Assembly (NCBI RefSeq): GCF_007743815.1
Contig: NZ_CP036265.1
Span: 2,038,323-2,102,322 of the forward strand
DNA: 64,000 nt
Direction: 5' to 3'
Origin: Alienimonas californiensis
GTDB taxonomy: Bacteria; Planctomycetota; Planctomycetia; Planctomycetales; Planctomycetaceae
The notes beneath the pieces were generated by a model that saw only the letters and a list, made by a program, of their open reading frames with translations, did no database searches and was not told the DNA's origin. Position numbers and translations under genes: made by a program. This document shows positions 9,414 through 17,395 of this stretch, in pieces (position 1 is the first letter of the stretch; every line of letters begins with the position of its first letter).

Positions 9414-9514
9414 AAGGCGGAGGGGGGAGGGCGGAAGGCGGATGGACGAGCGCGAAGTCTAACGCCCCGCCCCCGCCAACGGCCTTTCGCCCTCCGCCTT
9501 CTCCCTTCCGCCTT
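9414..9514. repeat. Imperfect inverted repeat upstream of the sigma gene
   Basis: AAGGCGG at 9414-9420 pairs with CCGCCTT at 9508-9514, and purine-rich GGGAGGGCGGAAGG sequence inside partly matches CTCCCTTCCGCC on the other side. It fills the gap between the membrane-protein gene and the ECF sigma gene. It could be a terminator or a dispersed repeat. Confidence 0.35.
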
Positions 9515-9519
9515 GAGGC

Positions 9520-11487
9520 TCACCGCCAATCCAGCACCGCGAACAGCCCCTCGCGCTCGGCGAAGCGGCGGGGCAGGCTGGCGAGGCGGGCGGAGAGGCG
9601 GTCCCGCAGCACGCTGAGGATCAGCCCTAGCACGAACAGCGTCGCCCCGCCGGCCGTCAGGCCGACGCCCAAAGTCACCTCCGCCCGGTGCACGACGGAC
9701 CAGACGATCAGCGTCGCCGCCCCCGCCAGCCCCAGCGACCCGCCCAGCGCCGGCGCCAGCGTGCGGGCGGACAGGCCGACGATCAGCAGCGAGGACGCCG
9801 CCGCGACCAGTGCCAGGGCGTCCGGCGCCCAGGCGTCGCCGTTCGCCTTCGTCACGAACACCGCCGCGGCCGTCGGCAGGAGGACGAACAGCGTGCCGAA
9901 CCACAGGCCGACCGTGACCACGCCGCGTTCCTCGTCCCGCATGCGCCGGATGGCGTCCGTGACGAACGGCTCGTCCGGCTGGCCGTCGCGGACGTGCTCC
10001 CGCACCCGGCCGGCGTGGGCGCCGGCGAGCATCGCGGCGCCCAGCGCGACCGCGACCGCTTCGAGCTTCCGGCCCAGCGGGACGTTCAGCAGTTGGTTCG
10101 CCGCCAGCGCCGCCAGGCCCAGCGCCACCGCGGCGAGCGTCCGGTGCAGCGTCTTCGCCCAGGGAACCGGGTTGAGCGACCCGCCCAGCAGGCCCAGCCC
10201 CGCGACCGCCGCCAACCCCCCGGCGTCGGCCCACAGCGGGCCGTTGAACAGCGCCCCGACGCCCTTGGAGACGGCGAACAGCTCCGCCCCGGCCAGCACG
10301 ACGGCGCCGCACCGCAGGGCGGTCGCCCCGGGGCCGCGGGCCTCGTCGCCGGCGCCGGCGCCGCGGTCGACGGCGATCACGCCCACGCCCGCCGCCCGGG
10401 CCGCCGCCAGCAGGCCGACCCCGCAGGCGGCGTACACCGCGGCGTCCCAGCGGTCCGGCAGGCCGAGATATTCCAACATGTTCCAGACGGCCGCCGCCCC
10501 GGCGCCGGCGGCGAGCACGGGGATCACGCTCCACCAGCCGAACAGCCCCTCGTCCCGCGTCACCCCGGCCCGCCGGTCCCGCCGCCGCCGCACGTCCGCG
10601 GCGAGGGCGTCCAGCGAGACCAGCCCGTTGGCGATCGCCGTCCAGATCGCCGCGGCGATCAGCCGGGGGGCGGCCGTCTCCAGGGGGAGCCGCGGCAGGA
10701 AGACGACGCCGTTCCGGGCGACCTCCGCCAACGCGGCGAACGCCGCGGCGCCGGTCAGCAGCGCCGCCCCGCCCCACAGCAGCGGCACGGCGAACGGGTC
10801 CCGGGCGAAGGGCGCCGCTTCGTCCGAGGCCTTCGGGCCGCCGTCGTCCTCCTTCCCCCTGGGGAACAGGCGGACTCCCTCCACGCTGAGGACCCCCAGC
10901 ACGGCGAGCGTCCCCGCAATCCACAGCGGTTCGTCCAAGCGGCGCCCCTGACCCAGCGCCAGCAGGGCGGTGAGCGTCACGCCGCCCTGCACGGCCAGCA
11001 GGAACCGGCGGTCTTTCAGCAGCCAGACCGTCGCCGCCTGCAACGCGGCGCACCCCGCCGCCCAGGCCCACAGACCGCCGGTGATTTCGACGAGGTGCTG
11101 GGCGTGAAGCAGCCAGAGGTTGAGCGGCAGGGTCACGCAGGCCAGCCCCGCCGCGGCGAGCCCCGCCATCCGGTAGCGGGTGCGGGTGGCGAGCCCCCAG
11201 CCCAGGAACAGCAAGGCGCAGCACCCGCCGATCAGGCTGCTGGCCAGCACCCGCGGGTCGTCGAACACCCCCAGCGAAACCAGCCAGACCAACCCCCCGG
11301 CGATCACCAGCCCCCCGCCGGTGCCCAGCAGCGCCCGGATCGTGCGGGGGTGCAGCGCCCAGGCCCCCAGCGTCGTCATCCAGGACGGCCAGGCGGGTTC
11401 GTGCTCCACATTTGGGCCGGGGGGACGCCCCGGCGCTGCGTGTCGGTCCGGCGCAGCGGGACGATCGGGGGAGGCGAGAACGGACAC
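9520..11487 (-). CDS. Large multi-pass integral membrane protein
   Basis: A 655-aa protein made almost entirely of hydrophobic segments; I count at least a dozen likely transmembrane helices separated by short Arg- or Asp-rich loops. No enzyme motif was recognised. The C-terminus is a soluble amphipathic tail ending in a FAVLDWR-type motif. The first 36 residues are Pro/Arg-rich and end in a Trp-rich stretch before the first helix. The start is the GTG at 11487, with an ATG at 11379 as the alternative. The family seems to be a planctomycete-type membrane protein of unknown function. Its Ala/Gly/Leu bias generates a long antisense frame on the plus strand that should not be annotated. Confidence 0.7.
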   Translation of the reverse strand: MSVLASPDRPAAPDRHAAPGRPPGPNVEHEPAWPSWMTTLGAWALHPRTIRALLGTGGGLVIAGGLVWLVSLGVFDDPRVLASSLIGGCCALLFLGWGLATRTRYRMAGLAAAGLACVTLPLNLWLLHAQHLVEITGGLWAWAAGCAALQAATVWLLKDRRFLLAVQGGVTLTALLALGQGRRLDEPLWIAGTLAVLGVLSVEGVRLFPRGKEDDGGPKASDEAAPFARDPFAVPLLWGGAALLTGAAAFAALAEVARNGVVFLPRLPLETAAPRLIAAAIWTAIANGLVSLDALAADVRRRRDRRAGVTRDEGLFGWWSVIPVLAAGAGAAAVWNMLEYLGLPDRWDAAVYAACGVGLLAAARAAGVGVIAVDRGAGAGDEARGPGATALRCGAVVLAGAELFAVSKGVGALFNGPLWADAGGLAAVAGLGLLGGSLNPVPWAKTLHRTLAAVALGLAALAANQLLNVPLGRKLEAVAVALGAAMLAGAHAGRVREHVRDGQPDEPFVTDAIRRMRDEERGVVTVGLWFGTLFVLLPTAAAVFVTKANGDAWAPDALALVAAASSLLIVGLSARTLAPALGGSLGLAGAATLIVWSVVHRAEVTLGVGLTAGGATLFVLGLILSVLRDRLSARLASLPRRFAEREGLFAVLDWR

Positions 11488-11695
11488 GGCGGCGGCGGGA
11501 ATCGGGGATCGTGGGAGACGCTCCGCCCCCCGAGCCCGTGCGTCGCCCTCCCGACCGCCGGTTCCTCCCCGCGGCGAACGCCGGACATTCGCCCACCCGT
11601 CGCTCCTTCTCGCCCCCGGGGACGGAAACCCGCCGCCGCTTAAAATGGGGGCCGAACAATTCCCCCTTCACGTCCCCCGCTACGAAGCTTCCGCC

Positions 11696-11995
11696 ATGCC
11701 TGCCGCCTGGACCGACAAAGACGAACGGATGTACGACCACGTCAAAGACAGTGAATTGGACCGCGGCCGCTCCGAGGACCGCGCCGAGGAGATCGCCGGC
11801 CGCACGGTGAACAAACACCGCCGCGAGGAGGGTCGCACGCCCAATAAAACGACCCAGGGGACCGGCAATCCGACCAGTTCGCTGGAGGACCGCACCAAGG
11901 ACGAACTCTATAACCGGGCGAAGGAACTCGACATCGACGGCCGCAGCAAGATGACGAAGGAAGAACTCATCGACGCGATCCGCGATCGGCAGTAG
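11696..11995 (+). CDS. Small Rho-N/SAP-like domain protein
   Basis: A 99-aa, highly charged soluble protein. The C-terminal 40 residues (EDRTKDELYNRAKELDIDG, then a KMTKEELIDAI helix) match the Rho termination factor N-terminal / SAP-like helix-extended-loop-helix fold, usually a nucleic-acid-binding module. The N-terminal half has a WTDKDERMYDHVKDSEL segment known from proteins annotated as plasmid stabilisation or ChaB-like; that label is historical and says little about function. The ATG at 11696 is preferred because the upstream frame is Arg/Pro-rich shadow. A TAAAAT box at 11641-11646 lies 50 bases upstream, unusually AT-rich here. It converges with the esterase at 12020 over 24 bases. 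Confidence 0.8.
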   Translation: MPAAWTDKDERMYDHVKDSELDRGRSEDRAEEIAGRTVNKHRREEGRTPNKTTQGTGNPTSSLEDRTKDELYNRAKELDIDGRSKMTKEELIDAIRDRQ

Positions 11996-12019
11996 TTCGA
12001 CTGTGAGGAGCCGGCGTCG

Positions 12020-12703
12020 TCACGGCGTGCGTTTCAGCCGCCGGGCCAGTTCGGGCCGGGCGACCTTGAGTTCGTCGACGATCAGCCCCGCGGTCGCCGC
12101 CGCGCCCGCGGGGCTGAAGTGGGTTTGGTCGGTCGGATCGAAGTCGTACGCCGCGGTCGCCTCCGGGCCGAGGCGGTTGTGGTGGTCGACGCTGATCCCG
12201 TACAGGTTGATAAACGGCACGACCTCCTCCTGGGCGACGGCCCCGGCCGCCTCGGCGAACGCCGGCAGTCCGCCGCGCAGCCCCTCGGTGCGGGGGAGAA
12301 TCTTGCCGTCCGGCCCGAAGTTCCGCCGGGTGACGGAGCTCAGCACGACCGGCTGAGCCCCCGCCGCCTTCACGCGGCGGACGTAGTCCGTCAGCTTTTC
12401 GCGGTACGCGTCCGGGCCGTATTTCTTCTGGTCGTTGTGGCCGAATTGAATGAGGACGTAATCCGGCGACTTCGCCAACAGTTCGTCCAGCCGCTCCGAG
12501 AGCGTGTCGAGCCGAGCGCCGTTTCGGGCGTAGTTGAGCACCGTCGTGCGGTCGTCGAATCGCTCCGCGAACGCCGGCCCCCAGCCGTAGGTCGTCGCCA
12601 CGGTGGAGTCGCCGATTAATCCGATGACCACGGCGTCCGCGGCGTCGTCCGGGACGCCCACGGCGACCGAGAGCAGGGAGGCGGCGAGGAAGGCACTGTT
12701 CAT
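12020..12703 (-). CDS. Secreted SGNH esterase, rhamnogalacturonan acetylesterase-like
   Basis: A 227-aa SGNH hydrolase, probably removing acetyl groups from a plant- or algal-type polysaccharide. It has a short signal peptide (to about residue 17), GDST with Ser33 as nucleophile, a block II Gly/Asn near RNGA (about 60-63), the GHND motif at 88-91 and a DxxH pair at Asp192/His195. This arrangement fits the rhamnogalacturonan acetylesterase branch. It lies 18 bases downstream of a methyltransferase gene on the same strand, so the two are probably cotranscribed. The polysaccharide target cannot be told from the sequence. Confidence 0.82.
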   Translation of the reverse strand: MNSAFLAASLLSVAVGVPDDAADAVVIGLIGDSTVATTYGWGPAFAERFDDRTTVLNYARNGARLDTLSERLDELLAKSPDYVLIQFGHNDQKKYGPDAYREKLTDYVRRVKAAGAQPVVLSSVTRRNFGPDGKILPRTEGLRGGLPAFAEAAGAVAQEEVVPFINLYGISVDHHNRLGPEATAAYDFDPTDQTHFSPAGAAATAGLIVDELKVARPELARRLKRTP

Positions 12704-12721
12704 GGCAGTCCAATGTCAGTT

Positions 12722-13474
12722 TTATTTGGAAAATGCGTCGGCGGGCGCTTTGAGCGCCCCGAACGCCGCGAAGCAGGAGTTTTTGTGCAGCAGTTCCGTC
12801 CTCGAAAAGCCGACGTCCCGCAGGAGATCCAGCTGCCAAGTGACCGGCCGGGGGGAATCTTCCCGTTCGATATAGTCGAACACGCGATCACGGTACGCCG
12901 GGCCGTCGAGTCGCTCCAGATACTCGCCGTACCGGGACTGCATGAGGGCCTGCACGCCGGGCGTTTCGTGCGACACCAAGTCCGTGATCCAGACGCCGCC
13001 GCCCGGCCGCAGGATGCGGTGAAGTTTCGTGAACGCGGCTCGCCAGTCGGCGTCGTCCCGCAGGTGATGCAGGACCGCGGCGGCCAGCACGACGTCGTAG
13101 GCGCCGTCCTCCAACTCCACCTCCCGAAAGTCGCCGACGAGCGGCCGCACGACCCCGCCGTTCGCCGCCGAGACCCGGCGCTCGGCCGCGGCGACCATCG
13201 GTTCGCTGAGATCGAGCAGGTCCGCGTCGAAGTCCCGCTCGGTCGCCTCCCGCAGCTTCAACGTGTTGTTGCCCGCCCCGCAGCCGAGGTCCAGCACGCG
13301 TCGGATCGGCGCCGTCGAGGCGACCGCCGCCTGCGTGATGAGTTCCATCGCCAACGGGGCGTCCACCGTCGCGGCCTGGCCGGTGTCGAGCCGCGAGAAC
13401 CGCTCCACGTCGCCGTCGAAGCGGGCGCGGATCTCTTCGACGGAGGATTTTCGATGCAGCGGCGTGGGCGTCAT
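12722..13474 (-). CDS. Class I SAM-dependent methyltransferase
   Basis: A 250-aa soluble methyltransferase. The SAM-binding motif I (VLDLGCGAGNNTL) is near residue 63, motif II acidic residues follow in DADLLDLSEP, and the post-motif LHHLRDDADW / LRPGGGVWITD pattern is typical of the fold. The acceptor is unknown. The ATG at 13474 gives a compact protein; the frame stays open to 13786, but that extension is Arg/Pro-rich and overlaps the divergent marC promoter region. A TACAGT box (minus strand, 13505-13510) is about 31 bases upstream. It precedes the SGNH esterase, presumably as a two-gene operon. Confidence 0.85.
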   Translation of the reverse strand: MTPTPLHRKSSVEEIRARFDGDVERFSRLDTGQAATVDAPLAMELITQAAVASTAPIRRVLDLGCGAGNNTLKLREATERDFDADLLDLSEPMVAAAERRVSAANGGVVRPLVGDFREVELEDGAYDVVLAAAVLHHLRDDADWRAAFTKLHRILRPGGGVWITDLVSHETPGVQALMQSRYGEYLERLDGPAYRDRVFDYIEREDSPRPVTWQLDLLRDVGFSRTELLHKNSCFAAFGALKAPADAFSK

Positions 13475-13660
13475 GCGGAGCTCTCGGAGACGGGCCGGTC
13501 GGGGACTGTACCCGCGGAGCCGCGGCGGGCGCCCGGGGTTCGGACTTCGTGGATTCTCCCCCACGCCGGCCCGGTTTCGCACCGGCGACGGGCGACCCGC
13601 CGGCGCCGACGCTCGGTCGAGCCGGTCTTCGACGGGGGCGAACGCCCCGCCGCACGCCGT

Positions 13661-13690
13661 TTGACCGGCCCCCGGACGCCGCTGTAGCGT
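13661..13690 (+). promoter_or_regulatory. Probable marC promoter
   Basis: TTGACC at 13661-13666 and TAGCGT at 13685-13690 are separated by 18 bases and lie 40 bases before the marC ATG. This matches the bacterial sigma-70 layout with a TAGNNT -10 box seen elsewhere in the window. Confidence 0.55.
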
Positions 13691-13730
13691 CCCTCCCCCC
13701 TTCACGACCTGAACTGTCAGCCCGCGCCGC

Positions 13731-14342
13731 ATGCCCGGACCGCTCCTGTCCGCAGCCCTGTTCGTCACGCTGCTGAATCCGTTCATGATCGTGATTTATC
13801 TGGTCGACGTGATTCACAAAGTCGACTCGGAACGGTTCCGCCAGGTGCTGACGCGGGCGGGCGGGATCGCCGGGGCGGTGTTCTGCGCCTTCGCCCTGCT
13901 GGGCGACGCGATCTTTTCGACGGTCGTGCAGGCGGAGTTCGCCTCGTTTCAGATCTTCGGCGGGATCGTCTTCCTGCTGATCGGGTTGCAGTTTTTATTC
14001 CGCGGCCCCGCGGCGATCGAGATGCTCCGCGGCGACGCCAAGGAATTAGCCGGGGCGATCGCGATGCCGGTGCTGATCGGCCCGGGCACGGTCAGCGCCA
14101 GCGTGGTCGTCGGCCAACGGCACAACGGCTTCGTCGCCTGCGCGATCGTGCTGCTGGGCGTGACGCTGTGCGTCTCGACGATCGTGCTGCTGAAGGCCGC
14201 CCACGACTACGTCCGCCCCCGCAACGAGGCACTGATCCAACGCTATATCGACGTCGCCGGCCGCATCACGGCGTTGTACGTGGGCACCGTTTCGATCGAG
14301 ATGATCATGCAGGGGGCGCTGGTCTGGGCCCGGAAGTTTTGA
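13731..14342 (+). CDS. MarC-family integral membrane protein
   Basis: A 203-aa inner-membrane protein with six predicted helices. Family landmarks are the LLNPF segment in helix 1 and the MPVLIGPGT segment after the third helix. MarC proteins are conserved but their transported substrate is not established; the early link to multiple antibiotic resistance was not upheld. Length is normal for the family. The gene has its own candidate promoter and converges on the HPP gene over 13 bases. Confidence 0.85.
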   Translation: MPGPLLSAALFVTLLNPFMIVIYLVDVIHKVDSERFRQVLTRAGGIAGAVFCAFALLGDAIFSTVVQAEFASFQIFGGIVFLLIGLQFLFRGPAAIEMLRGDAKELAGAIAMPVLIGPGTVSASVVVGQRHNGFVACAIVLLGVTLCVSTIVLLKAAHDYVRPRNEALIQRYIDVAGRITALYVGTVSIEMIMQGALVWARKF

Positions 14343-14355
14343 TGGGCGGGGCGAG

Positions 14356-14952
14356 TCACGTCGACTCGGGCGACTCCGGCGCGGTCCACAGCGGATACGG
14401 GAGCCCCGCCAGGCGATTAATGACGAACGCCTGAACCAACAGCAGGAACACCGCCGCCAACAGCACGGGGATCTGCCAGAGATGCGGCATCAATCCCAGC
14501 GAGACGATCAGCGTCGTGGCCCCGGCCGGCGGGTGGGGCGCCCGCAGGAGAATCATGATCGCGCTGGTGCTCCCCAGCGAGAGCGCGGCGGCGCCGGCGT
14601 AGGCCCAGCTCACGCCCGCCCGCAGCGCCGGGGCGGCGTCCAGCAGGCCGAACGCCGCCAGACTGAGCCAGCCGGCCACGGCGCCCACGAGATGCCCGAG
14701 CAGGGCGTTCCGCGGCGAGGACGCGGCGGCGGTCGGCTCGTAGAACAGCAGAAAGGCCGTCGGCCCCAGGGAGGGAAAGAGGAACGGCGACCGCGTGGCG
14801 TGCGCGAGGATCGCCACCAGCCCGACGCTCGCCCCCCCGTTGATCAGCCCGAACAGGGCCAGCATCCGCGTGGGATCGTGCCGCCGCACCAGCGCCGTCA
14901 ATTGAAAGGGCCGCAACCACGCCGCCATGCGTCGAAGATGCCGTCGCCGCAT
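14356..14952 (-). CDS. HPP-family membrane protein
   Basis: A 198-aa protein with four to five predicted transmembrane helices. The HPP family signature is present as PHPPAGATTL in the second half, with FPSLGPTAF in the first. Some HPP proteins take part in nitrite transport; others are uncharacterised, and no nitrogen genes are nearby to help. The ATG at 14952 is used; an internal ATG at 14928 would still include every helix. A TACTCT box (minus strand, 15000-15005) is a weak promoter candidate. Confidence 0.83.
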   Translation of the reverse strand: MRRRHLRRMAAWLRPFQLTALVRRHDPTRMLALFGLINGGASVGLVAILAHATRSPFLFPSLGPTAFLLFYEPTAAASSPRNALLGHLVGAVAGWLSLAAFGLLDAAPALRAGVSWAYAGAAALSLGSTSAIMILLRAPHPPAGATTLIVSLGLMPHLWQIPVLLAAVFLLLVQAFVINRLAGLPYPLWTAPESPEST

Positions 14953-15865
14953 GCCGTCCTGACTTCGTGCTGATCCGCGGACCCCACCTCGTGCGGAGCA
15001 GAGTAGAAGGGTTCGGCGGGGCCGGCCACCCGCCGGACGCCGCGGGCATGAGGAATCGACGCGTCATGGAGGGCCTTCGGCAGTGAGTTTCGGGACGCGC
15101 GTGGCGAGCGGACGACCGGCGTCGGCCGACGGACGGGTTCGCTCCGCGCAGCGGCGATCCCGGCCGCGAAGCGTTCCCGAATGGGGTCGCGCCCGCGGCC
15201 GGGCCGCTCGTTCGGGTTGTCGACTCAACGTGTTCAGCCGCACGCGATTCGTGCGCCGCCCCGCCCGGTCGGAAGCCGGACCCGGTCGGTGTGTGCCGGG
15301 GATGGGGGAATGAAGGTGGAATACGGGCACACGGCCGGCGTTCTTTGAGAACGGGGGCCGGGCCTCGGGGTCGTGCCGTCCGCGGCGCCCGGGGCCGTGC
15401 GAGCCGGTCGGCTCGCCGACGCTCCCGGATCGACCGCGTGACGGGTTCGGCGTCCGTGCCTGCGGGCGGGGGGCGGATCGCGTCGATCGGCTGCGCGTGC
15501 CGACCGACGCGGGGGCGAGTTTCACGGCGTCCGTCACCAACGTCGGCCGCGTCTCCCGCCCCGCGAGAAGCCGACGCCCGCCCGCATCCGATGCGGACGG
15601 AACCGTCGACCCCTCACCCTACGCGGGTTCGGGACCACTTTTGTCCGAACTGCCTGTCCGACAGCAGGTTCGGCGCACGAACCGCCTTCCCTCGACCGAC
15701 GGGCGGCGCTGGCCTTGCCAGGACCGCGGGGAATCACGAACGGTTCTCAACGGGAATGACGACCGAACGTCGCTCGCCCTGGCAGAGCCAGTGGCGCCAG
15801 AGGAGCAAGGCGCTGTCGGACGCCACCAGCGCCGCCTGCCGCGACGAGGCCGGCCACCCGCCCGC
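14953..15865. other. Gene-poor region of about 0.9 kb
   Basis: No convincing gene in 913 bases. Frames on both strands are Arg/Pro/Ser-rich without domains or sensible starts. A 37-codon frame from the ATG at 15756 to 15869 has more ordinary amino-acid composition (Trp, Gln, Ser, Asp) and could be a very short gene or a fossil, but it overlaps the end of the small gene at 15866. Stretches such as 15640-15680 are less GC-rich than the rest. No tRNA or other known RNA was recognised. The region may be decayed coding sequence or hold an unannotated RNA. Confidence 0.4.
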
Positions 15866-16054
15866 CTAGGCCGCGGTCCAGTCCTCGACCGGCGGCCCGA
15901 CCGCCGGGGTCGCGGGCGTGCGGTCAGGACACGTGTCGTCGGGAGAATCGTCGGCCGGTTCGACCGTCACCCGCACCCGCTGACCGTCCGGCAGGTCGGG
16001 GGCGTCGTCCAGTTGAATCAGGCGGCCGTGAACGGTGCCGGTATGAACGGTCAT
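15866..16054 (-). CDS. Small antitoxin-like protein (DUF104-type)
   Basis: A 62-aa protein. Its first 35 residues follow the pattern of AF2212/DUF104-type small proteins: a beta-rich start, G-x-I/L-x-L, then LPDGQRVRVTVEP. Such proteins are often annotated as antitoxins. The rest is an acidic, Pro-rich tail ending in DWTAA. No PIN-domain or other toxin gene follows it in the expected place; downstream is only the gene-poor region, so it may be an orphan. The ATG at 16054 is the natural start. Confidence 0.5.
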   Translation of the reverse strand: MTVHTGTVHGRLIQLDDAPDLPDGQRVRVTVEPADDSPDDTCPDRTPATPAVGPPVEDWTAA

Positions 16055-16185
16055 GGTGCGGGGAGCCCGTGCGAACGGCGGGATGGCTCATTCTAGCCGG
16101 CGCCCCGCTCCGGGGGCGGACCGGCCGCGGTCAATCCAAGATCAACGCCACAACGGGTCGACCCCGGCCACCCGCCCGTCCGAGG

Positions 16186-17247
16186 TCAACCATCGCTCGG
16201 AGTGTCAGAGAACTCTATCTTGCTCAGCAAAACCTTCACCATCTCCGGCGACATGATCCGATCCATCGAAAACGTGGAGGTGATTTTAAGATCGATCGGC
16301 ACATCCGGTCCGACGGCCTCGATCATCTTGGATGCCCTAATTCTCTGCGACTGGGCATCGATGAGGTTGAAAGTGAACGCCATCAATTCTGGCAACGAGA
16401 ATAGACGTGCCGTGCCGTCTCGAAGAACTATAGAGAAGATGTCATCGGAAAGGCGGTCCACCACGTCGTCCTCAGCGAGGATGCTCGGTTCGGCCAGCAC
16501 TTTCTGCGGAGGATGAACAGCGAACGGCCAAGCCTGCTCGTCAGACATCATTAGTTTGGCCACTAGTTCGAAGACCCCATCCATCTCCTTCCGGGTCAGG
16601 TCGTAAGGGCCGACTCGATCGGCAGGCACCTCTTCCCTCCGCCGAACTCGTCGTCTGTAGCCTTCAAATGGGGCGGCGAGCCGCCAGCCTCGTGCTGTCT
16701 TAGAGATCGCTTCATGCTGTCGGCCGAACTCTGCTAATTGAAGGTCGCATTTGTTTAGCAGCCCGTCGTTGAGCAGCCTCCCCGCCTCGCTGAGGGTGTT
16801 TTTCAGCTCGCGTACCTGCTCGACAATGCGGTCGGGTAGACGAAAGTGACGTGAACCGAACTCCGATTCTGCCTCTCGGAACTTTGCTTCAGCCTGATTG
16901 TTTAGGTCGTTGTACTGCTCGACGAGCAAGTTGACCCGTGCCACGACCTCTGGCGTTCTCTCGGGGAAACGTCGCTCTTGTTCCACTCCAACGAGAACGT
17001 TCACTCGGGGCGTCGGGTACGAGTGCTTCAGTTGCTCAATGCGCTTCCGCTTCTCGACAGCCCTCAGGATGCTTTGTCCGGCCTGTATGAGCGGTTGTAA
17101 CGTCTTCCCAAGTGTCTCCAGCCTCGATTCCCGACGTGACCACCGATCTCGGAGCAGAGCGAACAGGAACCCTGCAACGCCGATCGTGAAGCCGCCGACG
17201 GCTATCCAAGTCCGCGGATCGGTCCAAGCATCATCGTCTAACGTCAT
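16186..17247 (-). CDS. Orphan membrane-anchored protein of lower GC
   Basis: I do not recognise this 353-aa protein. Residues 13-32 form a single transmembrane helix near the N-terminus, followed by an Arg-rich stop-transfer segment and a long soluble region rich in Leu, Glu, Arg and Lys with coiled-coil character around residues 40-180. The C-terminal part (about 215-340) is more globular. Three hand-counted 60-base lines inside the gene give 47%, 60% and 58% GC, against 73% for a line in the neighbouring acsA, so it is probably a recent acquisition. It stands alone, with no partner gene beside it on either side. A membrane-anchored sensor or effector is possible but unproven. Confidence 0.7.
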   Translation of the reverse strand: MTLDDDAWTDPRTWIAVGGFTIGVAGFLFALLRDRWSRRESRLETLGKTLQPLIQAGQSILRAVEKRKRIEQLKHSYPTPRVNVLVGVEQERRFPERTPEVVARVNLLVEQYNDLNNQAEAKFREAESEFGSRHFRLPDRIVEQVRELKNTLSEAGRLLNDGLLNKCDLQLAEFGRQHEAISKTARGWRLAAPFEGYRRRVRRREEVPADRVGPYDLTRKEMDGVFELVAKLMMSDEQAWPFAVHPPQKVLAEPSILAEDDVVDRLSDDIFSIVLRDGTARLFSLPELMAFTFNLIDAQSQRIRASKMIEAVGPDVPIDLKITSTFSMDRIMSPEMVKVLLSKIEFSDTPSDG

Positions 17248-17395
17248 CGCTATCGGGTTCTCTCACAACGGTGTGTCCATGGAGGAACGAGGAGAAACCC
17301 AGAGTGGTTCACATCATTCTGGTTCCCAACGTATGCGGCACTGGCGGATCGTCAGGATTAGCGACATCTGGAGAGCTAACCCCTCGCTCCCGTTC

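Noticed and set aside
9688-11643. A 651-codon plus-strand frame opposite the large membrane protein
   Set aside because: Arg/Gln/Pro/Gly-rich composition, no domains, and full overlap with a gene having clear helices. High GC creates long antisense frames.
15083-15540. Short frames on both strands in the gene-poor region
   Set aside because: Arg/Ser/Pro-rich text with no sensible start or domain, overlapping each other on opposite strands.
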